Source: Gemmatimonadota bacterium
GTDB lineage: Bacteria > Latescibacterota > UBA2968 > UBA8231
Direction of reading: 5' to 3'
DNA: 7,656 bases
Assembly: GCA_026706505.1 (NCBI GenBank)
Contig: JAPOYQ010000117.1
Coordinates: forward strand, 444-8,099
Positions 1 through 5,990 of the stretch are shown piece by piece. Below the pieces are notes generated by a model. It searched no databases and had not been told where the DNA came from. It saw only the letters and a list, made by a program, of their open reading frames with translations. A program made the translations under genes and the position numbers. Positions within the stretch are counted from its first letter, which is position 1; every line of letters starts with the position of its first letter.

Positions 1-1
1 C

Positions 2-262
2 GTCGATCCAGAGACCGACCAGCAGTATACGGTGGCCGAAACCTACGGTCTGATGGCCGAGGGGGGCTCGCAGGCGCTGCCGCGCATCGGCCAGCCCGAA
101 GATATCGCCTTCGCTGCCTTCGCCTTCACCCAGATCCCCTATATGACCGGTCAGTTGATCGCGGTGGACGGGGGATTCACGTTGGTCAATGGCTTTCCCA
201 ACCGCGAACTGTTCCTGCAGGAGGGCATGCGGCGACGACAGGAGCGCAAACGAGGAGATTGA
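2..262 (+). CDS. Short-chain dehydrogenase/reductase (SDR), C-terminal part, 5' end outside window
   Basis: The frame is open from the left edge, so the first base of the gene is not in the window; 86 residues remain. The visible piece carries the C-terminal hallmark of classical SDRs: an R-I-G-Q-P-E-D-I-A segment, then a hydrophobic helix, then M-T-G-Q-L-I-A-V-D-G-G-F. In this family that last strand and loop close the Rossmann fold near the nucleotide and substrate site. The Rossmann glycine motif and the catalytic Tyr-x-x-x-Lys lie upstream and cannot be seen, so cofactor and substrate are unknown. After VDGG there is a 28-residue, highly charged tail rich in Arg, somewhat longer than the short ends common in SDRs. 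The stop is one base from the ATG of the next gene, which indicates translational coupling and one operon. A GTG at 32 is in frame but internal to the fold, so it is not the start. The family assignment is secure; the reaction, probably oxidation or reduction of a sugar-like alcohol given the neighbours, is inference. Confidence 0.9.
   Translation, partial: VDPETDQQYTVAETYGLMAEGGSQALPRIGQPEDIAFAAFAFTQIPYMTGQLIAVDGGFTLVNGFPNRELFLQEGMRRRQERKRGD
252..257 (+). promoter_or_regulatory. Ribosome binding site for the SnoaL-like gene
   Basis: GAGGAG lies 6 bases before the ATG at 264, inside the last codons of the SDR gene. It decides the start: an in-frame ATG at 189 would give 25 more residues with no similar site, and that extension would overlap the SDR coding sequence. 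Confidence 0.7.
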
Positions 263-263
263 T

Positions 264-647
264 ATGGCCCATGACGAAGCAGCAGCGGTAATCGCAGCAG
301 CGAAAGTCGCCACTGCCGCGTATTGCGCTGGCGATATAGACGCCTTTCTGCCGTATATCCACCCCCAACGCACTACCTTTGGACCCGACGGCAGTCGTCT
401 GGCGGCTTTCGACGCCAAAGCGCTGCGGGCCGGCATGGCCGCAGGCCGTGTCCAGGCGCAGGTGGAATGGCGGGATCTCCAAGCCACTGTGCACGGCGAT
501 GTCGCGGTCAGTACAGGGTATCTGGTCGGCACTTGGACCATCGGCGACAGCGTCGAGGAAGGTACCTGGCGCGAAACCATCGTCTGGCTCAAGCAGGATC
601 AGTGCTGGCAGGTTTCCCATTTGCACGTATCCGCGTGTCTGACCTGA
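264..647 (+). CDS. SnoaL-like / NTF2-like small protein (DUF4440-type)
   Basis: The product is 127 residues, the usual size for a single NTF2-like cone domain. The pattern fits that fold: an N-terminal helix (AAAKVATAAYCAGDIDAFLPYIHP) in which 'AGDIDAFL' matches the typical 'xGDxxAxxxLx' helix, then strands with F-G-P-D-G, W-R-D-L-Q-A-T-V-H-G-D-V-A-V-S-T-G-Y, and a last pair with 'ETIVWLKQDQCWQVSHLHVS'. The closing W-x-V-x-H-x-H-x-S is characteristic of DUF4440/SnoaL_3-type proteins. Members act as isomerases, dehydratases or cyclases, or as non-enzymatic ligand-binding subunits, so the fold does not give a reaction. There is no signal peptide, so it is likely cytosolic. The ATG at 264 was chosen because of the GAGGAG site and the near-abutment with the SDR stop. 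Its place between an SDR and a sugar isomerase suggests it works on the same small molecule, perhaps as an accessory isomerase; that is inference. Confidence 0.82.
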   Translation: MAHDEAAAVIAAAKVATAAYCAGDIDAFLPYIHPQRTTFGPDGSRLAAFDAKALRAGMAAGRVQAQVEWRDLQATVHGDVAVSTGYLVGTWTIGDSVEEGTWRETIVWLKQDQCWQVSHLHVSACLT

Positions 648-680
648 GAAGGCTGAACCAAGAAGCGAACGGAGGTCAAC

Positions 681-1463
681 ATGAGCGCAGGGCGGTCGTT
701 CCGTCTAGGGTATTCCACGATCACTTGGGGCCCCACGCCGGATTTGGACAAGGTGTTTGGCACCATCGCCGACGCCGGCTGGGAGGGGGTGGAGTTCATC
801 AGCGTTTCGATGGACTGGCTGGGCACGCCCCGAAGGCTGCGCGGCTTGCTCGATCAGCACGGGTTGCCGCCGGTGTGCCTGTTCGGCAGTGTGTCGCTGG
901 CACCCGACGCCGAACAGGTGCTCGCTCGGCAGCGGCGCATCATCGAGTACGCGGCTGAGTTGGGTTGCCCCAATTACTGCTTCCTCGGCGGCAATCGCGT
1001 GGCGCTACGCCAGCCCAACGACGACGAGTTTAAACGCTTGGCTGAGCAGGCGGAAACCCTCATCGATTACGCCGAGCCTCTGGGGGTGAAGGTGACCTAC
1101 CACGCGCATCCGCGCTGCACGGTCGAAAGCGAAGAGGAGCAGGACAAGCTCCTCGCATACGCCGAGCGGCTGCAGATCTGCATGGACGTGTCGGTGGCGG
1201 CCTTTATGCAGGAAGACGCGGTCGCCCAGATCTTCAAATACCGCGAGCGCATCGGCTACGTGCACATGAAGGACTGGACCCAGGGCAAGTTCTGCGTGAT
1301 GGGACAGGGCACGGTGGGGCTGGACTTTGCCGCGATTCGCGCGGCGCTTGAGGAGATCGGCTATCAGGGCTGGGTAATGGGCGAGTTGTCCAGCTATGCA
1401 GACACCGACGCGGATGAATCGTGTCGGGCCAATCGGGAATTCCTACGCTCGGTGGGTTACTGA
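681..1463 (+). CDS. Sugar phosphate isomerase/epimerase-like TIM barrel protein (xylose isomerase-like, IolE type)
   Basis: The product is 260 residues, normal for the AP endonuclease 2/xylose isomerase-like barrel (PF01261 type). It opens with the first barrel strand (LGYSTITWG, residues 9-17), followed by D-A-G-W-E-G-V-E-F (31-39), the usual strand-2 glutamate. Candidate metal or substrate residues are His141 and His143 in T-Y-H-A-H-P (the IolE-like position), Asp169 in C-M-D-V-S, His195 in Y-V-H-M-K-D-W and Glu235 in V-M-G-E-L. G-Q-G-T-V-G-L-D-F (208-216) is the typical loop before the last helices. Relatives include inosose dehydratase, hydroxypyruvate isomerase and ketose 3-epimerases; the sequence does not choose among them. 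The start ATG has GGAGG 5 bases upstream (671-675). There is no signal peptide, so it should be cytosolic. With the SDR before it and the Gfo/Idh/MocA enzyme after it, a role in catabolism or epimerisation of a sugar, inositol or sugar acid is likely. Confidence 0.88.
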   Translation: MSAGRSFRLGYSTITWGPTPDLDKVFGTIADAGWEGVEFISVSMDWLGTPRRLRGLLDQHGLPPVCLFGSVSLAPDAEQVLARQRRIIEYAAELGCPNYCFLGGNRVALRQPNDDEFKRLAEQAETLIDYAEPLGVKVTYHAHPRCTVESEEEQDKLLAYAERLQICMDVSVAAFMQEDAVAQIFKYRERIGYVHMKDWTQGKFCVMGQGTVGLDFAAIRAALEEIGYQGWVMGELSSYADTDADESCRANREFLRSVGY

Positions 1464-1472
1464 GCGTTATAC

Positions 1473-1478
1473 AAGGAG
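1473..1478 (+). promoter_or_regulatory. Ribosome binding site supporting a TTG start
   Basis: AAGGAG lies 6 bases before the TTG at 1485. Between the preceding in-frame stop (1461-1463) and the Rossmann motif there is no ATG or GTG in frame, so this site and the TTG define the start. Confidence 0.75.
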
Positions 1479-1484
1479 CAGACA

Positions 1485-2732
1485 TTGAAAAAGATTCCAC
1501 TTTGCTTGATCGGCTGCGGCGGTATGGGCCATCGCCATATCCTCGCCTACAAAGAATTGGAGAACAGCGGCATCGGCAATATCGAACTGATGGCCGTATG
1601 CGACCTCAACCCCAAGAACGCGGATCTGGGCCGGCGGGAAGTAGAGCGCCTCTTCGGTCGCACGCCCTTGGTCTTCACCGATCTGGGCGAGGCCGTGTCG
1701 CACCTCGACATTGCGGCGGTGGACGTGGCCACTGATCCTGCGGTCCACCACCAAGTGGCAGTGCCAGCGCTGGAGGCCGGCAAGCATGTCTTGTGCGAAA
1801 AGCCGCTGGGCATCACCATTCGCGCCTGCACGGCGATGATCGCGGCGGCCGAAAAGAGTGGCGTGGTGCTGGCCACGGCTGAGAATTTGCGGCGCGACCC
1901 ACCCAATAGATTGGCGCGCGCGATCCTCGACCACGGGCTTTTGGGCGACCCCTACCTGATGATCCACAACTGTCTAGGCGGCAACAATAAGATGGTCATC
2001 ACCCCGTGGCGGCATCTCAAGGACAAAGGAGCGATCGGTCTAGATATGGCGGTGCATTTTACCGATATCGTGCAGTACTACATGGGTGCCTTCGACCAGA
2101 TCTACGGCACTGGTTGGATTATCGAGCCGGTGCGCTATAAGCCCGGTGATTCCGGTCTCCAGCTCGAGTCCTATGTCGAGCGGCTCAAGACCTTCCCCGA
2201 TTCGATTGAAGCGACCGGCGAGGATTCGGTCTGCGCGATGTACAAGATGAAATCCGGGGCCATGGTGCAGTTTACCTACGCTGCTGGCGGTCGCGGCAGC
2301 AGCGGTTTTGAGCGCAGCGTGCACGGCCGCTTGGGGGCGTTGTATGCGCCTGGGGACCGCAATGGTCGGCCGGTGGTCCTGCGCTGCGAGGGCCAACAGT
2401 TTGAGGGCGCGGAGATTTTGCCGTTGTTGCCCAATTTTCAGATGAGCGAAATCACCGAGCGGCTTTTCGGCGCGAAGGTGGTGACCTACGAGCTGGATTT
2501 CCCGCCGATCGATGCCAAGCACATGGCCATCGAGATGCACGACTTTGGCGAGGCGGTCCTCAAGGGCACCAAACCCGAGGTCGATGGACATCTGGGCATG
2601 ACGGCGGTGGCGGCGATATACGGGGCCTACGAGTCGGCTCTCGCCGGCCGGGCCGTGACTATGGACGAGATCCTCTCGGGCCAAGTGCGGGCCTATCAAC
2701 AAGAGATCGATGCGGCGCTCGGGCTGGACTGA
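1485..2732 (+). CDS. Gfo/Idh/MocA family oxidoreductase, TTG start
   Basis: The product is 415 residues. It has the two-domain layout of the family. The N-terminal Rossmann domain (about 1-130) has the nucleotide-binding loop I-G-C-G-G-M-G-H-R-H (9-18) and an acidic end of strand 2 (V-C-D-L-N, 38-42), which favours NAD(H) over NADP(H). The E-K-P-L-G motif (105-109) contains the conserved lysine (Lys106). The C-terminal alpha/beta domain has P-W-R-H-L-K-D-K-G-A-I-G-L-D-M-A-V-H-F-T-D (174-194), where Asp187 and His191 match the usual catalytic G-x-D-x-x-x-H-x-x-D pattern. Family members oxidise or reduce sugars, inositols and their derivatives; Lys106 and His191 would act in hydride transfer. 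No Tat or Sec signal is visible, so the enzyme is probably cytosolic. The gene follows the isomerase gene by 21 bases in the same frame and precedes the MetE-like gene by 34 bases. The exact substrate is unknown. Confidence 0.92.
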   Translation: MKKIPLCLIGCGGMGHRHILAYKELENSGIGNIELMAVCDLNPKNADLGRREVERLFGRTPLVFTDLGEAVSHLDIAAVDVATDPAVHHQVAVPALEAGKHVLCEKPLGITIRACTAMIAAAEKSGVVLATAENLRRDPPNRLARAILDHGLLGDPYLMIHNCLGGNNKMVITPWRHLKDKGAIGLDMAVHFTDIVQYYMGAFDQIYGTGWIIEPVRYKPGDSGLQLESYVERLKTFPDSIEATGEDSVCAMYKMKSGAMVQFTYAAGGRGSSGFERSVHGRLGALYAPGDRNGRPVVLRCEGQQFEGAEILPLLPNFQMSEITERLFGAKVVTYELDFPPIDAKHMAIEMHDFGEAVLKGTKPEVDGHLGMTAVAAIYGAYESALAGRAVTMDEILSGQVRAYQQEIDAALGLD

Positions 2733-2752
2733 AGATTTAGTATACAGGGAGC

Positions 2753-2758
2753 AAGGAG
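2753..2758 (+). promoter_or_regulatory. Ribosome binding site deciding the MetE-like start
   Basis: AAGGAG lies 8 bases before the ATG at 2767. A longer in-frame start at 2710 exists, but it lies inside the oxidoreductase gene and would add 19 residues not needed by the fold, so 2767 is preferred. Confidence 0.7.
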
Positions 2759-2766
2759 ACGCAACC

Positions 2767-3924
2767 ATGGAGCGCAGTACTGACCGCATCTTGACTACCC
2801 ACGTTGGCAGCTTGGCACGTCCTGTGGACCTGCTGGACCTAATGAAGGCCAAAGTCAACGGCGCACCCTACGCCGAGGAGGTCTATGCGCGGCGAATTTC
2901 GGCCGCCGTGGCCGAGGTTGTCGGCAAGCAGGTCGAGAGCGGCATCGACATTGTCACCGATGGCGAGCAGAGTAAGCTCGGTTTCTCGACGTACGTGAGC
3001 GAGCGGTTGGCCGGTTATGAAGCGAGACCGGGCGCGATTGACTCCGCTGAATTTTCGCAGGAGGTGGCCGCTTTCCCGGAGTATTACGAGCGCTACTTTG
3101 GCAAGGCCATGCACGGGGGGGCCGTCGCCAAAATAAACCCCGTCGCATGCATCGGACCCGTCAGTTATAAGGGGATTGATGCCCTGAACAAGGACATTGA
3201 AAACCTCAAAGCCGCTGTCGCAGGAGTGGACAAGGTGGATGTCTTTATGCCCGCGGTGGCGCCGAGTGGGGTCGGCGGAAATGAGTATTATCCGACTGAG
3301 GAGGAGTATCTGCAGGCGGTCGGCGAGGCCATGCGCACGGAGTATAAGGCGATCGTCGATGCGGGCTTTATCGTGCAGATCGACGATCCCTGGATGACAG
3401 TGGTCCGCGGCGACGGGAGCTTGAGCCTCGCCGACCGCCTGCGGAAGATCGAACTGTCCGTCGAGGTGCTCAACCACAGCTTGCGCGATATTCCTCCCGA
3501 GCAGGTGCGGCTGCATACTTGCTACGGGATCAACGAAGGTCCGCGCATCCACGACGCGGAGCTCAAGGACATCGTGGGGATTATGCTCAAGGTGAACGCC
3601 GGTGCCTATTCGTTCGAGGCCGCCAACCCGCGGCACGAACACGAGTACCACGTCTGGGAGGACGTCAAATTGCCGGAGGGCAAGTTGATTATTCCAGGGA
3701 TGGTCGCGCACGCGAGCAATATCGTCGAGCACCCAGAACTCATCTGCGAGCGCATCGTCCGCTTCGCCAACATCGTGGGGCGAGAGAACGTGATCGCCGG
3801 GACCGATTGCGGCTTTTCGACCCAGGCTACCTATACCCCAGAAGTCCATCCGACCGTGGTGTGGGCCAAATTCCAAGCCATAGCCGCGGGTGCACAACTG
3901 GCGACGAAGCAACTCTGGGGGTGA
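2767..3924 (+). CDS. MetE-like methyltransferase, C-terminal catalytic domain only (cobalamin-independent methionine synthase II family)
   Basis: The product is 385 residues, about half of full MetE (about 750), and matches only its C-terminal catalytic barrel. It opens with T-T-H-V-G-S-L-A-R-P (10-19), the equivalent of the MetE 'GSFPQT' loop. The four expected zinc ligands are present: His250 and Cys252 in R-L-H-T-C-Y-G, Glu284 in Y-S-F-E-A-A-N, and Cys348 in G-T-D-C-G-F. Q-I-D-D-P (204-208) fits the substrate-binding aspartate strand, and His315 in M-V-A-H-A-S fits the MetE catalytic histidine. In this family zinc activates a thiol acceptor, classically homocysteine, for methyl transfer. 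Stand-alone core proteins lack the N-terminal half that helps bind folylpolyglutamate, and some use other methyl donors or thiols (core-MetE proteins, epoxyalkane:coenzyme M transferase). It is the last gene of the five-gene block and is followed by a hairpin. The family and zinc site are secure; donor and acceptor are not known. Confidence 0.88.
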   Translation: MERSTDRILTTHVGSLARPVDLLDLMKAKVNGAPYAEEVYARRISAAVAEVVGKQVESGIDIVTDGEQSKLGFSTYVSERLAGYEARPGAIDSAEFSQEVAAFPEYYERYFGKAMHGGAVAKINPVACIGPVSYKGIDALNKDIENLKAAVAGVDKVDVFMPAVAPSGVGGNEYYPTEEEYLQAVGEAMRTEYKAIVDAGFIVQIDDPWMTVVRGDGSLSLADRLRKIELSVEVLNHSLRDIPPEQVRLHTCYGINEGPRIHDAELKDIVGIMLKVNAGAYSFEAANPRHEHEYHVWEDVKLPEGKLIIPGMVAHASNIVEHPELICERIVRFANIVGRENVIAGTDCGFSTQATYTPEVHPTVVWAKFQAIAAGAQLATKQLWG

Positions 3925-3929
3925 GCCTG

Positions 3930-3955
3930 TCGCCGGGCATTGATGGCCACGGCGA
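3930..3955 (+). terminator. Bulged hairpin just after the metabolic operon, possible terminator
   Basis: TCGCCG-GGC pairs with GCC-a-CGGCGA around a 7-base loop (3939-3945), a nine-pair GC-rich stem with one bulged A at 3949. It begins 6 bases after the stop of the MetE-like gene. No T-run follows, so it is not a classical intrinsic terminator; it could be a Rho-assisted terminator or an mRNA 3'-end stabiliser. Confidence 0.35.
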
Positions 3956-4029
3956 TCAAACGCGACCGGGCCGAGATATGCTCTTCAGCGCAGGATGGTT
4001 TTTACACTATCGATAAAGGTTGCCGATTC
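3956..4029 (+). other. Leader region between the two gene blocks
   Basis: This non-coding stretch separates the metabolic block from the secreted-protein block. It ends with AAAGG (4015-4019), 10 bases before the ATG at 4030, a weak and slightly distant ribosome binding site. TACACT (4003-4008) could be a -10 box, but no convincing -35 box sits 16-18 bases upstream. A promoter for the second block here is plausible but not shown. Confidence 0.3.
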
Positions 4030-5973
4030 ATGTACCAACGCCTCAGAGATTCCTTAGCTGTATGGTGCGGGTTTTCGCTGTTGGTCGTCGGCCCTCTCGA
4101 CGCGCTGACAATCTACCGGCTCGGGGGTAGCGATTTGCCGGCTCCAGAATTGGCGGCGCTTGAGGGGGTGGAATTCGTGCAACTGGCGTGGGCCGACGTA
4201 GCTGAAGATCGGCATGGCCAGACCGACCTAATCGAAGTAACCCCCAATCACATCGCACCGCGCCAACTCGACCCGACGGTCAACCTGACGCCGCTGTTGC
4301 CCCAGCCCGATTTCCTCGGGGATATTTTCTATCTGACTTGGATTGGCTGGGGTGGTCCCGATGTCGATGACTGGTTTATCTGGGACGAGGATCCCAATAC
4401 GGTCTATCTGGGCGATGGGCACTTCGCGATGCATGGGCCCAAACACAAAAGTCTGATTTTCGACCTCGGCGGCCTGTTTTTTCTCGAGCGAATCAAGTTC
4501 TACCCCCGCGAAAGACATCTGCACGACCGCTTTGTGGAGAGCTTTACCATTGGCATCAGTGACGGCGATCCGTTCAAAGATCCCCATCGAGAGCTACAGG
4601 CTGGAGTGGGGGGATTCGGCAGGGGGTCTGTCGTCGCCTTTGACGTGCTCTACGACATCAGGGAAAACACCGAGCCTATCATTGAGTTAGAGTTGCCAGC
4701 GCAACCTGTACAGAAGGTACTCTTCCGAGCAGCGGAGAATACGCGGGGCATCTGGGAGCTGGCCGAACTCGAACTCTACGGCGCGGGTTTTGCCCCCTTT
4801 GCTGGCTACCAAAGCAATGTCATTGATCTAGGCCGAGCGGTGTCGCTGGGCGATCTGAGCTGGTCGGGTGTGGTCGAGCCGGGTGCCCGCGTTGCCTTGA
4901 CTATGCGCAGCGGCGCTACGCCGACGCCCAACATCTACTGGCGCTTCACCTTTCGCGGCGATGAGCAAAGTCGCTTCGATACCCAAGGCCGGGTGTTGAC
5001 GCGCAATGCCTATAACAAGCTCAACAAGGGCGAACGGGCCGGGATCACGCCCGATACCCAGCAGTGGGAAGCTTGGAGTCAGGCGTACGATTTTGCGGAC
5101 AGTACGGGGGCGATGCAGGCGGACCGGCCCAGGCGCTACGTGCAACTGCGCGCCGACTTTGAATCGCTCAAGGAGGCGGGCGGGCGGCTGGACTACGTAC
5201 AGTTCAGCGTCTCGGATCCGCCGGTGGCCACCCAGGTGCTAGCCGAGATCTCTCCGGCGCAGGTTAAAGCGGGAGAAGTGACTTCCTTTACCTATGCGGT
5301 ATTGCCCCAATTTGAAGAGGACGATTTGGGATTTGACACCATTGAGATTGAGACGCCCGTGCAGGTTAAAAGCGTTGACGCGGTGCGCATTAGCGAGATG
5401 GAGGTCGGCTTTGACGTCCTGCGCTCGGACGCGGAGGGCTTTGCGCTGCGCATCCCGCGCATGGACTTGCAGCGCACCGAAGAGCTGGTTGAGGTGGATT
5501 TTCAGGTGGAAGTGTTCAAGTTCGGCACGATGTTCACCGGCCGGGTGTCGGACAGCGAAAGGCCCTTTGAGGTGCATCAGCGGCTCACCGCAGGCGACGC
5601 CAATCCACTGGTCGAGAGCAATACGCTGAACGTAGGTTTGGTCGAAGTGGAACACAAAGCGGCCAACGCTCTCAGACTAGCCTCGCCCGTGTTTACGCCC
5701 AATGGCGACGGAGTCAACGACGAGTTGCAGATCGAATACGAGCTGTTGAATCTCTTGGGAGCGGTACCAGTCGCATTGGATCTGTACGATTTGTCGGGCC
5801 ATCGCTTGGGAGCGGTGTATCGCGGCACAGCGCAGAGCGGCCGATTTCGCTTGGAGTGGGATGGGGTGTTGGCAAGTGGGGAGCGGGTAGTGCCGGGGTG
5901 CTACTTGTTGCGCCTAGCGGTGACTAGCGACCGAGGTGGAGAAATCCTCCAGCGCGTCATCGCACTGGCTTAT
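4030..5973 (+). CDS. Secreted discoidin-like protein with FlgD/gliding-type C-terminal domain
   Basis: With the ATG at 4030 the product is 648 residues; the stop is TAG at 5974-5976. Residues 1-25 form a signal peptide: Arg4 and Arg6, then a hydrophobic core ending in PLDA, so it is exported. A longer frame from a TTG at 3940 would add 30 hydrophilic residues before the signal peptide and is rejected. Next comes an N-terminal motif with I-A-P-R-Q-L and N-L-T-P (75-88). A discoidin (F5/8 C)-like beta module (about 105-253) has F-D-L-G (144-147), I-K-F (155-157), I-G-I-S-D-G-D (174-180) and the closing strand A-E-L-E-L-Y-G-A-G-F (245-254). A second module (254-355) ends in W-E-A-W-S-Q-A-Y. A beta-rich region follows (395-545). 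The end (549-648) has S-P-V-F-T-P-N-G-D-G-V-N-D, L-Y-D-L-S-G, L-E-W-D-G and G-C-Y-L-L-R-L, typical of FlgD-like Ig or gliding-type C-terminal domains used for surface display or secretion. The exact ligand is unknown; carbohydrate binding is inferred from the discoidin-like fold. Confidence 0.8.
5674..5973 (+). other. FlgD-like / gliding-motility-type C-terminal domain (protein domain)
   Basis: Residues 549-648 of the first secreted protein. S-P-V-F-T-P-N-G-D-G-V-N-D starts the domain, followed by Y-E-L-L-N, V-A-L-D-L-Y-D-L-S-G-H-R, F-R-L-E-W-D-G, G-E-R-V-V-P-G-C-Y. This spacing is the common form of FlgD-type Ig domains and of C-terminal sorting domains of type IX secreted proteins in Bacteroidota. 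Whether it is a sorting signal here depends on the host having that secretion system, which this window does not show. Confidence 0.75.
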
Positions 5974-5990
5974 TAGAGGACAAGAGTGCA

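Noticed and set aside
323..958. Open frame of 211 codons on the + strand, overlapping two genes
   Set aside because: It is out of frame with the SnoaL-like and isomerase genes, is very rich in Arg, Gly and His, and has no recognisable motif or ribosome binding site.
1461..1487. Read-through of the TGA to make an isomerase-oxidoreductase fusion
   Set aside because: The frame is shared, but both proteins have complete domains and the second has its own ribosome binding site; nothing marks recoding.
1467..1967. Open frame of 166 codons on the - strand
   Set aside because: It is antisense to the Rossmann domain of the oxidoreductase, with no family match by eye.
2040..2858. Open frame of 272 codons on the - strand
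   Set aside because: It is opposite the C-terminal half of the Gfo/Idh/MocA gene and has no domain features; a codon-bias shadow.
2839..3912. Long open frame of 357 codons on the - strand
   Set aside because: It lies entirely opposite the MetE-like gene, which has a complete catalytic motif set. Long antisense frames are expected in GC-rich genes, and the translated sequence shows no recognisable domain.
3980..4008. Possible promoter with TACACT as -10 box
   Set aside because: No -35-like hexamer at the right distance; the base composition alone could give this match, so it is mentioned only as a possibility in the leader entry.
3940..4029. N-terminal extension of the first secreted protein from a TTG at 3940
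   Set aside because: It would put 30 hydrophilic residues before a clear signal peptide and overlaps the hairpin; the ATG at 4030 has its own weak ribosome binding site.
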